Shown: positions 1 through 13,600 of the stretch, one piece after another | Position numbering within the stretch: the stretch's first letter is position 1 | How the letters are laid out: every line of letters begins with the position of its first letter | Assembly (NCBI GenBank): GCA_907163375.1 | Contig: CAJQUW010005246.1 | Coordinates: forward strand, 60,846 to 124,845 | From: Prostheceraeus crozeri | Taxonomy: Eukaryota > Platyhelminthes > Polycladida > Euryleptidae | Direction of reading: 5' to 3' | Length of the DNA: 64,000 nt | The notes under the pieces: generated by a model | What the model was told of the DNA's origin: nothing | Seen by the model: only the letters and a program-made list of their open reading frames with translations | Database searches by the model: none | Position numbers and translations under genes: made by a program

Positions 1-3000
1 ACCTATGGTTACAATGGCAAAATACAACAATTGCATGATATCTATAATTATAGTTTCAAGCATATCAGATATCCATGTAATAATTGGGCGAAATATGAGT
101 GAATCTCATAGTGAGTTATATTAACGAAAATTTGCATGCAGTCTACTGATAAGGTAGCAAAAACTGAATACAATTTTTCCCTCAGCTGGAGGAATAAAGT
201 GGTATGTCAATTTCTTTGCATTTTCAGCGACAAAATAGAATATATGCTACTATCACTCTAGGCGGGTAACTAACGGTCACTACAATGTAACAGCAATCAC
301 ATTTAATGGGAGAGAAAAAATGATGAGATATACAATAATCGGTTTTTGCAATTTACGTTCAAAAACATCAGTGACTTTTGACACATTCTCTAATCATGAC
401 ACATTTTTGTCTAGGGATACACAAGCATCTTGTATCTAGAGCTGGATTTTATCAATCAAAATCTCAATCAGTTAATTTTTTGATGTTGATCATAATCACG
501 TCATTGAAATTTAATCTTAATCTCAATCACAAACAAGGTTTTGAAAATGTAATCATGATCAAAATCTCACTAATTAATCAGCAAATTTGATAAAAGCTGA
601 TTTTCGACATCCAAACATTAGATGAGATCGTAACTCGCCTGTCGATTGCAGAGTGACTGTGAATCTGTGTAATGACAAAAAATACAGTGTCGCAGTGAGT
701 GCCAATCATGCAATTCAAAAATAATTCAAAGAGTGATCAATCTCTGATGTTTTCTCTTTGCTTCTACCTTAGATAATCAAAACATGCAGAGTAGTGGGTT
801 CAATGTTTTTGTCAATTTGTACGCTGTGGTGACACTGAAGAAAATCGAATAATTACAGTAACAATAATTCAACAAGCACATAAATCGAACAAGGAGATAT
901 GTTTAAATTGAAATTGTTATCACCGCACAGTATTAGACATTTCAATCATGATTCAAACTATTACTTAAACGCACCATGATTATGAATGACTCGACAAAGC
1001 ATCTGATGGCCTTAAACATCATCATATTCAACCTACCCAGCGTTCACGGTAAAGCGTCTTGCAGCATTAATCATCATCAATCAAAATAGAATATAGGCTA
1101 CTATCTCCATGTAGGCTACACTATCATAATGAAACTTTCGAAGATTTTGTTCTTAATCTCAATCATATTATACATATTCAAATATTGGTTAATTATTGCA
1201 GCTCCAGATATGTCTAATGATTGTAAAGCCCAAGGATATCTAGAAACAATATCCAAAGACTGGAGTTCATAGAGTTGAAATAATTAACAGTGAATCGAGG
1301 CTTGTGGAATTACCGTTCGCAGCTCTTGCTGCATTGTGAAATGTCGTGCGAACGTCGGAGTTGAATAAATATGTTGTAAATCCTAGACATTGTCCTCTAT
1401 CTGTCCAGCAATGACTCTTTCAAGTCAACCAAAAATTGCAACATAAACAAGTCTATGCGCCATGAAATCTGATGATGTTACGAACGAAATCACAGTCATT
1501 CCCAGGATGTATGTAGATTGAGCTCACAGATTCAGCAGCTTACCTATGAGAAGCAGTGTGTCATTCTGAGAATCTAACAGATCAAAAAATTGAGAACAGA
1601 GCAGCAATAGGCCTATGCGTAGATTGCATTGAATGATAATGGAAGTCCTTCATGCCGTAAAGAGAGAGATGATGTGCAATTTCAACTTTATCTGCATACT
1701 TCAGGAGATTTGTATGCATGTTGCATGACAACATCTAGGCTAACAATCACAGGCAAGAAGAACAACGATATATGGACGGCTCAAGATGAAAGACTAAAAA
1801 GACAAGTATGTTGTAAGGGAAAGAAATGAAACTTAGCTGTATTAAAAAGATGGAGAAAAAATAAATTTTCTGGAAAAATAATTGATGAGCAAAGTCTGAA
1901 ACCAGACAGTGTATTTAATTGCCAAAACAAGTTGATGTTTAAACATCCCTCATCAGCTGCCTACAAACGCTATCTATCAAACATCCTCATTGATTTTGTT
2001 AACATAATATTGCAGATAAAGTTCAAAAAGAACATACAGTTGAGCATTGTTATATCAGACAAGAGAAGAGAATTGTATTTACGACAACACAACGGAAACA
2101 AAAATACTAGCAAGAAAAGCATGATGAATTACTTTTACCTCTCAGTAGACATGAAAGCACTCCATACCATTCATGAAACAGACAGTATCATAACGAGCAA
2201 ACGCTAACATTCAAAAAGGTGGCGAAATTAACTTGGACGGGCTTGAATATCTCAGTCCCCCTTGCGTAATTTACGCAAATTTGCAGCTAGTTCAGTTCTG
2301 CTTCTATTCCAGTCACCATTTCATGCCTATCAATAAATTTCTCAATTTTCAAGGTGGACAGTCAAACATCCGTGCAACAGACATAGCAATAAGACGATGG
2401 ACGATAAAAGTGTGACCTTCATTAAACACAGTGCCGTGACTTGTCGTCCAGTTCATGATTACGGGACAGCCCAGCTTGTAAAGAGGGAAAAGGGGATCAA
2501 GTCTATTAGAGAAACTTGTCAATTTTCTGCATGTCAGACGCGTCATGAATTCACGCAATACAGTTATACATCACTTACAATAATAATGATAATATATCAT
2601 TATTGAAGTCTTACATATCAGGAATCGGTAAGAGCTTTTACAAAGGAAAATCAAAGCGCGTCGCCAGGTGTCGGTCACAATACGTCATAGGGGTGAAAAT
2701 GATGCAGGGAAACACGTCACACAGCATTGCAGAAAGACGTTGGAGAAGGCAAGGGCAGAAGATGTGGATGAGGTGCTATGTGCAAGGGAAAATGTCGTTG
2801 GGTTTGAGACGATGACTTAGCGAGCGATAGTAGGACAGCAGAAAACGTGTAATGTCCACCGAGGAGAATCAACCCGTAATTTATTCGAAAAGCCGTTGAT
2901 CAAGTGGAGATATATACAGTCAGGTGATGCAAGGGTGGATCAAATATAGGGTAAAACTATGTAAGCAGATACTGATGATATAAGTATAAGCAAAGCAAAC

Positions 3001-4129
3001 CAAGCTGAAACATGCCGCTAGCAGGAGCCGTGCACATTCGCCGACCGCACGACAGCCTGCCAAAAGCCTGCCTTATCTGACTGAATGGCAGGTAGTGTCG
3101 CACGGGACCGGAAGACCCAGCTCTCTGGAAAGACCTGAGGTCAGATCCGTGTCAATTGCTCCTGCTTGAAAGATAGCCTATTAAGTCAACAGATTTTGTC
3201 ACACATGCGTCCGCTTCAACAATGCATCAGTCAATTGAACGGACTCAGTTGTCAAGTTTGTCTTTAGTGGTTGTCTAGCTAAGGCAATCAATTGTCTCTT
3301 GAAGTAGATGTCAATTGACTGAGACTCTTAATCGCTATTGACTTGCTTTCCTACAGTATAAGCTAAACTTGAGTATTTTCGACATTTTCACTCATTTCAT
3401 GATGCGACATAGACGACAAAAAATTGTTGCGAAAAGCAGGTATCACAAATCGTATGAAATACGACGAAATGCATTTTGAATGCGCATTGATATTTGTCAG
3501 ATGCCTGCCGTGTCATTAAATCAGTCGGCTCGAAGTTGCTGCGGTTTTCATTCAAACATTTCGTGAACCTGTCGAGTACAGCGAGCAGTCAACATTATAC
3601 AAATAAAATTCTTCTATCATTTCGACTCCATAGGTACCTCAGTAATAATGAAAATTGTACTATTTCGAAGACTTCAGTCGATCTCCGGTTCTGACTCGCA
3701 CACATTGCAAGCACGTCGGTCAGGAGTGAAATAGAAATCTGAAATTATATTTGCCCTTTTTGATTTCGCTCATTTTGCAAAGGCAAAAGCTGGTCTACTA
3801 AACCGCATTTTTAGGAAAGTGAAAATCGTATTTTTGAAGTAAGTTAGCGCAAGTAACCTTTCTGTTCCCCACCCTATGAGACAACCATGTCATTATAATT
3901 TAATAGCATATTATGGACCAGAAAGCAAGGATAGCTAAGAATCCAACCTCTATGACAAGCTCCATTTCTTCATTATCACAGAGATGTTCCTCTTGAACAT
4001 CGTTCTTCTAAATTACAGTGTTAGAACCATCTATTGTTCCTGTTACTAACGTAGCATCATTACGGACCGCTAATAAGTATAAAAGTATGAAACCACTTTT
4101 TATGAAATTGCTGACATTACGGAATGATG
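1..4129. other. AT-rich DNA without a recognisable gene
   Basis: No reading frame here exceeds about 90 codons and none resembles a known protein. The stretch is rich in short AT-biased words built on aatca/tgatt. A somewhat more GC-rich patch at about 3010-3150 was read in all frames and gave nothing recognisable. The most likely interpretation is intron or 5' flanking DNA of the RAF gene whose exons start near 10.2 kb. RAF Ras-binding and C1-domain exons were looked for and not found. Confidence 0.5.
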
Positions 4130-4137
4130 GTCATAGA

Positions 4138-5975
4138 CAGTGGCGGACGCAGAAATTTCTGGTAGGGGGGATGATTGGTGTTGTACTCAAGCAGTCAAAC
4201 AGGTGCCTCAATGCTCTAGTTGAATAAATCCGCAGATTCAAATTCAGGCACGGCATTATGTTTTACAATTCAACAGTCATAAGTTACATCTTCTTTTCAA
4301 ATAAGCTTATTGGTTGACAACAATTTTTTATAGCATTGATAGTCTTTTGTTATCAGCAATGATTTCAGCCTATTTTCCTAGAATCATTGAGAAATCTCAC
4401 TAAGGCAAGAAATTTGACTGTAATATTCATGGGGCCTAAGGCTAAATTTGTAATTGTGTAGTCTTTACAAATCCATTCCTTTAAAATGCAATATAAGTTA
4501 GTGATAACGCAATAATGTTTTCATATGACGATTACTTGTGGCTTATTGAAGCAGCTATAGGTTACATCTATATACATACTATGTAATTTAATTTTTACTG
4601 ATTTTTCTTAGGAATTTTATAAATCTGATGTGAAGAGCAAATTACTCGTCATTTTTTGTGTATTCTCGTGGAAAATCAACGCTGAACAAAATAGTTGAAA
4701 AAATTGGCTGTGAGACTTGCTGCTGTACGTGTAACCTCAGCGACTTCTCAAAAGTAACTGGAAATGCAAGTTCAAATTTTACCCCTAACTTAACTACTTC
4801 CGAGATGAGACGCGCTACTGACTCATGACCGGAGCTGCTGGCGAATCGATCGCAACTTTAAACTTCCGTCTCCACTCTCAGGTCGGTCCTTCTCAGATGG
4901 CATCCGATCAGGGTACCTGCTAGCTTCTCAGACTGTCAAAGGTGTTGCTCTCGACACTACACCCAGACAGGTCATCCGGACGAAGTAGGGGAGGAGTTCT
5001 AAACTTGCTATTAAAACATACAGTAAGTGGTGGCCAGCCGTCACTGGGGTCATCCTACTTCTCATGGCCAAGTCGGTGGTACACTAAACCCTTGAGTTAT
5101 TCTTCCTCCGGCGAAGCTTCGATAGCGGAGCTCTTCCGCTTTGCCAACAAAGAGGAACACCAAAGCAGTTACCCGGGGCCGAGATCCCTCACGCCGGAGT
5201 TAGTCGAATCTGCTGTCAGAAACGACGCAGCGACAGGGCTTCTGGTGCCGCTGAGGCGGTTACCCCATACTGTATTGTACCACCGACCTTGAATGTGAAT
5301 GCATCATTTTCATCTTCAAAATTTGAATGCTTCTTTAAATCAAAATAACCAATGATGAAGGACAGATAGGGATGAAAGTTTGCACGAAAAATAGCAGCAG
5401 TAATTCAACTTGGCTCTCCTCTCAGTTGACATCGTTTATAAAGCTATCGAGAACGAATAGTGCGAGAATGTGCAAATCATGCGTTCTCATTGGAAATTCA
5501 GGAACAAGTGGATAGCTCACTTGCCACTCGCCGCTCGCGTAATTCGGTTGGTCGTCAGGTCCAGAATCACTTATTCAACCTTAACGAAATCTTGCCGGAG
5601 TTGATAGGAATAACATCTGCAAATTACATAATTCAAGTGGAACTTCTAAAATCGGCATTAAAGAGGTCACCTGCGCCTTGTGCGTCAGAGATGCTACAGT
5701 TTTTAATGTAAGCAAACTTCTGCAGAGACCTCGTCATTCCTTGGTTAGAGGTTCTCGCCTTTCCTTAATTCATGTCTCCATGCTGATAAGAAATCCAGAT
5801 GTTTATTATATAATCACAAGAGAAACTGGGCCAAATATGTTCCAGACTACGATCATTACTTGTACTTTTAATGAACTAATTGCCAAAATGTATTGCTTAC
5901 ATTTACAATCCACAATCAAGTTTGAGCTGGTGGGGGGGGGTGCATCCCGGCATCCCCCCCTTGGGTCCGCCACTG
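4138..5975. mobile_element. Non-autonomous hAT-like DNA transposon with 8-bp target duplication
   Basis: The left end reads CAGTGGCGGACGCA and the right end is the reverse complement of CAGTGGCGGACCCA, giving terminal inverted repeats of about 14 bp that continue into G-rich (left) and C-rich (right) runs. The 8 bp gtcataga lies directly outside both ends (4130-4137 and 5976-5983). An 8-bp duplication and CAG ends are typical of the hAT superfamily. No transposase was recognised in the 1.84-kb interior, so the element was probably mobilised in trans. The interior includes a relatively GC-rich block at about 4860-5290 with a 116-codon open frame of unknown origin, which could be captured host sequence. 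The structure is seen directly; the superfamily is inferred from duplication length and ends. Confidence 0.8.
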
Positions 5976-5983
5976 GTCATAGA

Positions 5984-7616
5984 GGAATGAGATTGCTAAT
6001 GTAGTGGCTAGCAACAGCAAAATGGACCTAGATGGCGGTGTGTAATGAAGGAATCTGAAGAGGACTTTAGTAGCGATTATCTGAAGGCACCTTCGTGCCC
6101 GAAAATTTTCTTATTAAAGCCATGTTCGAATAGATAATTATTCGCATCATAACCCAAATGATCGGGCTTAAATGCCAGTTGTATTTCCGTTCTAATCGCA
6201 TTAAAGCCCGTGCGAATAGAAAGCTGGTGAACATCTATGCTATCGGTTGTCATTGAAACATCAATTCTATCTATGGTGAATCGAAACTTCGGGGCATTAA
6301 TGCTTTTGCTCTCAATAAAGTCTCTAGAGGATTATAGAAATCTTATGAGGGTTAAAATTTACAATATAACATTAACATGGATTTTTGAGGGTAACAATGT
6401 AGGACATTTAAGGGCGCGCAAGCGCCTGATAATGTCCTATGTTGTTGCCCGAAAAAATCTATGTTAATACTATTGTGCGTAATTGAAACAGACTGGGCAT
6501 CAATGCTATGAGTACACATGCAGATATACGCTGATTGAGATTTCAAAAATATCTTCCACACGCATAGATACAGATATCATAATTCTGAGACACATTGTTG
6601 CCTTCTCTTTTCCACATTGTATCATAGCTCAATTACGCACAATAAATCCTCGTGTGCTGCGTGCCTTCCGATTTATTGTCTATCATGGATCTCACCGTGG
6701 TCCATATTACTACATAAACAACGTTTATTAAGTGATGAAGCCGTATTTTAAACATTTTTAAACTGTGCATGAAACATGGTTTTGAAGCGTTTTGTACATG
6801 CTATCCAATAACTACACACCATTTGATTATGAAAATATTTCTTGAAAGTGAAATCACTGCTTTGTGTACATGTATTAGATTTCAGCGATTATATTTGCTA
6901 CATATCAGATCATCATTTTGGCAGTGATATTCTTCCTTGTCATCTTATTAAATTTGCTCATTATTCTTGAGATGTGAGTGAAGAGATGAATTTAGCTTGC
7001 AGAATAAGGCGTGTCTTCATTGAGGCAAGATTGAGCTGGTAGACAATACCGTGATCTGATTTGAGTGATGCTTCACAATCTCTGCAAGACAATGCAATAT
7101 TCTGAACAGGCTAGATGCGATGCCTGGAATACAGTGCCTAAAGATTGCGGAGTTGGATAAAGCAAATTAATAGGAAATATTGTATCTAACAGACAGCAGA
7201 AATGATCACGTGGTTCATTTGCAACAATTACATCTTGATGCCAATTTTTTATTATTTGTCCATTTAGGTTCCTGGATTCTGCGTTGTTGAAAAGTATCCG
7301 TTGAAAGACTATCATGCACATCTCCATCTCTGCTTAGTTGGAGAACAGTGTCTACTAACCATTGGATCCAGCTGAAATATCCTAAACATTACTATGATAA
7401 CTATGAGACGAATTTGAATGCATTAGGAAACGGAAAATCTGCGCATGTGGACGATAGAGCTATGCAACTAAAATGCGTGATTGGTCTACTGCAGTTGCAA
7501 ATAGCGCTTCGCAAGAATCATGTCTTGATCCACAGATATTCTTCTCTCTCAAACATGCAGTTACCTGTCTAGTTCAGATATCTCAATACCGCATTTCATG
7601 TATTGGACAAATGAAG
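5984..7616. other. AT-rich DNA with no gene seen
   Basis: Only short chance reading frames occur between the hAT-like element and the reversed SINE. The one structured feature is the long hairpin at 6371-6468, listed separately. Confidence 0.5.
6371..6468. repeat. Long imperfect hairpin (98 bp, 4-nt loop)
   Basis: The left arm begins attaacatgg and runs to gggcgc. After a gcaa loop the right arm runs from gcgcct to ctatgttaat. The arms are about 47 nt each with a few mismatches and G-T type changes. It could be a small palindromic transposon relic or a precursor-like RNA hairpin. Nothing in the sequence decides between these. Confidence 0.6.
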
Positions 7617-7776
7617 CTTCAACATCACTGCGGTGCTGACAGTCAGACTTTTCTGGAGCGTTGTGAAACTTTTAGTCCGGATACTCTTCCTGCCGACTTC
7701 CAATGACATTTTCGGGGCTCGACCTCTAGACCGAAGGATCGCTAGGCCAAGCACTTAGCCACTGTGCTACGGAGAC
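7617..7776 (-). mobile_element. SINE-A copy 1 (tRNA-derived SINE, reversed)
   Basis: Read on the minus strand it begins GTCTCCGTAGCACAGTGG and contains the A-box-like and B-box-like (GGTCGAGCCCC) segments of the tRNA-derived head. The body motifs caacgctccag and gtctgactgtcagcacc follow, and it ends near gatgttgaag. It matches the four plus-strand copies at 26608, 42966, 45951 and 57845, but it has lost the cccccagtagggg segment of the tail. No clear target duplication was found. Confidence 0.8.
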
Positions 7777-10107
7777 TACCGTGAGCCGACAAGAGTGTAA
7801 ATAATTCTTCTTGTGTTACAATATGCACCAAAGACAATGTATATTATTCTCATCCATACCGGAGCTCTGAAACACATCCACATCCAAAGTATCGCTCCGA
7901 ATCAAATGAAGTTCACTGCTTAGCATATTTCGTGTGTGAAATTTTTAATGATGAATAACTTTTATCTTCAAATATAGCAAAGAATGTAACAGAATAAAAG
8001 TTCCTAAAAATAGCTATGAATATTGAAATTTTGCCGTATTTTGGAACTTAAATCTCCTTGATGATTGCTATTTTTGATAACAAACTGACTTAATGTTCTA
8101 AGAATCTGCTTTTGAGTACAAAAAGAAATAAGCAAGATTGATTTACGCTAAGAATTCAACTCAATAATATAACAGCCTATATGAGATGCAGAAGATTTTT
8201 CTTCAAAATTTGCCATTCCACTGAATCATTGAAATGATTGTAGGGAGCAATCCTGAGAATTCAATGATCAGCAAAATACATAGAAATGTCTACTTATATA
8301 TGAGCCATTGCTGCTCTAAAAAGCATAGGAAGTATTTTTACACAACATGTGATTTTCCAATGCCATATTCGATGTCTGTGGTATTAGATGATCATGATAT
8401 GATTAATGGATGCATATATGTAAAATAATGTGCTGATATTGAAAAGCTCATAGTTGATCGGATTAGTTTTAAGATGACTGCAGAGAAACTGTGACAGGTG
8501 ACTAATGTGTCCCTCCCTCTCCACTAAGTATAGGGTTAGAGGAACGCAGCCATCAAAATTTCGTACATCAACTGACTGCGATTCTTGACAATCATGTTTC
8601 TGGAATTTCCAAAGTGTGCGGCCATCTACATGCTCTGCGTTAATTGGAGCCTTTTTCTCCTTACAAGTGGATACTGCTTATGATATCTATGTACTTTTCA
8701 TTTGGAATATGCGACAGCTATGTGAATTTGAATAAAGAAGACATACAAAGATAATCTGGAAAGGTTCATCGTATTATACGTGGCACTTTATGTGATTGCA
8801 AAAATTTCAACCTTATTGCTTTGCATTATCAAGGAAATCCAATTGATTTTGATTTATCCAACTTTTTCCGTTGCCGTCTGCATTGTTTTCACCTAACAAT
8901 TTTTTCCTTTTCTGTGAAACTATCACTGAAGCCTATGAACACAATTTCCACGTATCCAATTCGATTGCTTAACAGCGGCTTCACTTCTTGATTCTCTATT
9001 CTCATAAATTGACCCCCTGTGATTTATCTTTGCCTTTTATGCATTTTAAGTTTTTCGCATATTTATTTGCATGTTGACCTCACGATTAGCAATATAGACG
9101 CCTCCACTTGGATGAAATGTCATTCCTATTCTAGCTATTTCTTACTTTGTTTCAATGCGGTTATCTCAGATGTATAGGAAGGATTGGGTGATAATATTCA
9201 ATTTTTTCATGGCATTGTCATTAGGGATTTGTTAGGCTTCTCATTTCAAAATATCTGTGTGGTGGACGGAATCAAAGATGCTGCCATTGACAAGCATTTT
9301 GCTAATTTGCTTTTGTGTGACATAATTTAATTATTGATATTAATTGATTGATATTTATTGATATTGATTTTATTTACCTGACACCAGTAACCGCTGTTTG
9401 ATGAATTATAAAGTGAATGAATGACACTGTGCGTCATATGTCAAGAATGTTTGTTTTCAAGTCATTCCTCTATATCATTAACAATATTTTGGTCAGTCAG
9501 TAATTTAGTCTTATGTAGACTTACCTGTCCAGCACAATGACATTCTCACCTGCAAATCAAATTTTATTCCAGATGATCAGAGATCGTCCGTCGAAGGTGC
9601 TTCTAAGCGGTTAATTGTCCTGTGCATGAATTGTTTACAAACATTATTCCACTTTTAATGGATTCATTAGGCATTTCATACTGTAAATTTATATTTTTGG
9701 CTCTGCTTCGCGTGATGTTTTCACCGCGTTATAGTCTTTAAACTCATCTTTCGGGAGTTTGTGTGTTCACATGTGCACAATACTACTTACGAATCGCGTA
9801 ACAAAGTATTGAGAGGATTCCCTCAGGATTCCATTTCTCTAATTCATATACTGCTTCATTCGCCATGCCCCATTATTTCCTTATCCGACACTTAGTGCTA
9901 GAAAGCAGGTTCTCCTAAACACAATAAAATGTTGTTGTATGAAGGTAGGTTCTCCTAAACACAATAAAATGCTGTTGTATGAAGGTAGGATCTTCAGAAT
10001 CTATTCATTCCCTTTCTCTGTCATTGAGGAATAAGGATGCATGTGCGGAGATGAATTTCTATGCTATATTCAGTTCATAGGAATTCGAATTTCTATGTTC
10101 TCTTTAG
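7777..10107. other. AT-rich DNA, probable intron upstream of the RAF CR2 exon
   Basis: No protein-like reading frame was recognised. It contains a low-complexity ttgatatt run near 9335-9375 and a 40-bp direct duplication at 9907-9989. It probably lies within the RAF gene, because the exon that follows encodes the middle of the protein. Confidence 0.45.
9907..9989. repeat. 40-bp tandem duplication
   Basis: Two consecutive 40-bp units begin aggttctcct and end gtatgaaggt, followed by the first bases of a third. The units differ at one position (gttgttg versus gctgttg), so the duplication is recent. Confidence 0.9.
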
Positions 10108-10226
10108 GCCTGGGACTATGACGATTTGGACTTTGCAGAGCACGTTGTATTATATGTTTGTGATCGCATTTTCACCATGCAGTTGTCCTTGCTTCGATGT
10201 TGTCTGCACCGCATTCGTTGTTTCAG

Positions 10227-10677
10227 TGCTTCTCCCTATTCCACTTCCTCCTCGGCGATCTCAAAGCCCATGAACGGTCCTACGGCAAGCCCTAAATCGT
10301 CTCCAGTGAGCCAACGTTCAACCCAGTATCATCACCATCATCCGCATCACCTCCACTTCTATCAACATCATCAACAACATCATCCGCCGAATGTCCCGGT
10401 GTGTCAGTGTCCCTATTGTTCCGCGGCCGCGCATCAAGGTCATCACCAAGGCCATCACCAAGGCCATCTTCAAGGCAGGCCGCGCTATCTCTGGCCAGGA
10501 GGAATGGCCATTCAAAGAGGTGGAGCAGGTAGCGGAGCCACTGAGGAGGCGCTGACACCTCAGTCTCCTCTACAACCCGGTCAACTGTCGTGGGGAGAGG
10601 CCATGGCTGCAGTGCGATGCATCTCAACGCCAAACTTTAGACCTTTATTGACACCAGAGGAAGTGGACCGGATGGAT
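10227..10677 (+). CDS. RAF: RAF kinase, CR2 exon with 14-3-3 site and His-rich insert
   Basis: This exon encodes the Ser/Thr/Pro-rich middle part of a RAF kinase. The acceptor is taken after ttgtttcag at 10226. The exon opens SASPYSTSSSA and is followed by a His/Gln-rich tract (HHHHPHH, QHHQQHH), then HQGHHQGHHQGH. It reaches RCISTPN with Ser at 10624-10626. RCISTPN matches the conserved CR2 14-3-3 site of RAFs (RSTSTPN in C-RAF, RSSSAPN in B-RAF), whose phosphoserine holds the kinase autoinhibited. The His tract is encoded by a cat/caa-rich stretch and looks like a microsatellite-driven insertion absent from vertebrate RAFs. The 3' end is uncertain: gat|gtacgc at 10678 would be a weak phase-0 donor. 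The same frame is open back to an acceptor-like tctttag at 10107, and the 5' start could lie there (AWDYDDLDF, faintly like the residues after the B-RAF C1 domain). Confidence 0.75.
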
Positions 10678-13600
10678 GTACGCGTTGTATTATCTGTATT
10701 TCATGTTTATCAGCTTGCATGTTTTGTTTCATCGATGTAGAGTGGTGGCTCTTGGTCACCATGCACATTACTGCATTTTCCGTTTAAGCAATGAAAATCG
10801 ATTCTTTTACAAACTTGTTCAAATTTCGTTTGACCGCAATATCATGATACTTGATACATTTTCACAGTAGCTTTTAACTGCTGCTTGCATTTACTGTGGA
10901 AAATGATTGTTGCAGCATGATGAGCACTTCTTTTTGACTAAGGCTCTATCAGTACTTTCTGGATGAATAACACAAAACTACCATATTGTTTAGCCAGTCA
11001 TGTTTCTCTAATTCTAAGTGGGTGCTGTCGAGGTACTGCAGAGGTACTATTAAACAACGTAAGGAAATGTTCCTTGAACTTGTTTCGTCAAATCTTAAGA
11101 CTATTGGCAGTTTGCATGACCTGTATGACAACCATAGAGGCGTCATTCATAATTACTGTTCCCCGATGCATCAATGGAAATATTTCGGAACTATTATCCA
11201 ACATAGCAAGCCCAGGAAAGCGATAGAAGTAACTGAGAAATTCAATTTTGAATTGAAATATTTTTGAACACCTGCATATGTTTAAACATTAATCCGATAT
11301 TCAATTAAATATTGACTTCGATCTGTCCTCAGGATTGATTGGGAGCGCCAAGTTATTCATCGGCCTCCTATATGTGAATTGTGCGAGATGCAGCGTCCTA
11401 TTTAAACCGAAAATCTTATTGAAGCTACACTGGACCGTAAAAATCTATTTATTCAATGATAAAAATATGTTATTTAGTAAAATATAACGTCCGTGCTATA
11501 AAATGTATAAAAACCGTCTTTCAGTTCTATCACTTACGTAACAGTTCTTTCACTTTATCCTTATGGAAATGCAGTTGAAAGAGACATTTCTATAATGGTA
11601 ATTATGTCAACAACGCGGACTAACCCTCTGTAATCTTTTCAACGAGTGTTTATTGAGCACCACACTCAAGATGTCAATGAACGTCATTAAACCAAAGACT
11701 TAGTTGCTGCGCCTGACTGGAATTAGTAGACCGAATTGCAGATCGGTGTAATGGGTCCACTTTGTCAAGGATTTCTATCCTTTCCTCTCAGAATGACGTC
11801 TGTGTTGGGTAAACAGTTTGCTCCATCGATGGAGCTAATTGGTTAACTTATTGATGAAATGATAATGAAATTGAAAGCGATATGTTGATTCCTGTTTACA
11901 AAAGTCACTTGATTCGCAGCAACAGAATTCTAAACGCTCTCTTGGGAAGCCTCTCAATATAAATATTTATCTTAAGGTCAAAGAAGCACTTTAGGATTCG
12001 CTGATTGAAGTCGACAACTTCTGCATGAGAGACATCGTCTGACTGCTCGCCATTTGAATCCTCGGCGCTTCGCTTTAAAGCCATTCCCAGTCAATAAATT
12101 GGTTTTAACGATGTAGACATGCGTTCGGTGCTATTATCCTTAATACTTCATGTTAATGTCATAATCCTGGTGGTTAGAGCTTATTCCAATCATCTGTGTT
12201 AGACATGCCAGCGTCTTTATAGCTTTCAACATCAATGACACGTTAGTAATAGGCCTAATTAGAATCCTATTGAATTTATCACAACATGGCTATCAATATG
12301 TCAGCCAGGCCTAGATTTTGAAAGCATCAATTAGTGGTACAGCCGAGGCCGCAATGCGGTCGAGGCTGTAAGAATCATTGTCTACTTACATTTCTAAATC
12401 CATGGTGCCATGATATAGGGATAACGGCATTACCCTACCGTCATTTTTCAATACTTATAACATAGAAGTTACTGCTAATATCATAGACTTCTAAATTGCA
12501 GAAGAATGTTCTGTTGCAGGAAGTCTATGGATGGATGTAGATGTATATAAGTAGACACAATTATTCTTTGCTCCCCTGAAGCTGGCTGTGACAGCCGAAA
12601 TATTGGGTGACTATAAGAAAAAAATATGTAAATAATAATTAATAACATCTATTGCAGCTTTGGCTCTCCTTCTATCTTTATAATCAACTATGCTGCTAAA
12701 ACGGAGCTTCTTCTACTTTGCTTGCACATTATTACAAATATAAACCAACTGATCCATGCATAAAAAACGCCAAATGAAATACAATATCAGCCTAATCTCG
12801 TATCCGTGTTTTGACAGATTTCTGTCCAGGTGCTGTGTTATAGAGCTTACTATCTACGCTACTATATGAACTCCAAGTTGTAGAAATGCAGGCCAATTGA
12901 CACCTTTTTATCACATTGTTTCCATTAACATCAATCAATGGGTTGAAAAGGAAATATTAACTTTTTTAGATTCAACGCATGTGGTTGGTAAGTATTTCTA
13001 ACTCGGGTGATGATCGACAAGGCATAGCTTCCTTTTACATTAATAACATCGATCGAGATGTGATTAACCTGAAATTGTAGGTTATTGTAGTATTGATGTT
13101 AGTATTCAGTTAATTCAGTGTTAATATCAGAGAAGCCGGCAGTTTACAGCGTAATGATAAACTCATGCTCTTTTAAGTACGTAGAAATATTCATGTCGTA
13201 GTCTGATGTTTTAATTGAATTTACAGAAAACTAGATTGACGTTTTATGAACTACCTATGTTTCAGATTTCATATCCAACAGCAGCTATGATAATACTCAT
13301 CTCCACTCATTGAATGATTCCATACACATTTACATTGTCGTTTTTACATCATGATTTTAACATAGCTACGATTGTAAACAGAAAATTTCCGCTAATTTGG
13401 CAAAAACAAATTTCGCGAATCCATACAACTGGCAAGATTGTAATACACTAACCGCTTACAACATATCGAAGACATTTCGAAGATGATTGAAAACAGTGTT
13501 AAGGGGTTCGCTTGTCTGGATTGTATTGTATCGGCAACTGGATGGCCCAGGGTCTGCGCAAGCTGAAATAAATATCTGAAATAAACTTTCATGAATGATG

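Noticed and set aside
1-10107. RAF Ras-binding or C1-domain exons
   Set aside because: No HxxC...CxxC pattern typical of the RAF C1 domain was found on the plus strand; only the weak AWDYDDLDF segment at 10108 hints at an adjoining exon.
10292-10633. 113-codon minus-strand frame
   Set aside because: It is the reverse shadow of the His-rich RAF exon.
12570-12620. Hammerhead-ribozyme-like core (ctgaag, short stem, cgaaat)
   Set aside because: The conserved A after CTGANG is replaced by C and no convincing stems I and III could be drawn.
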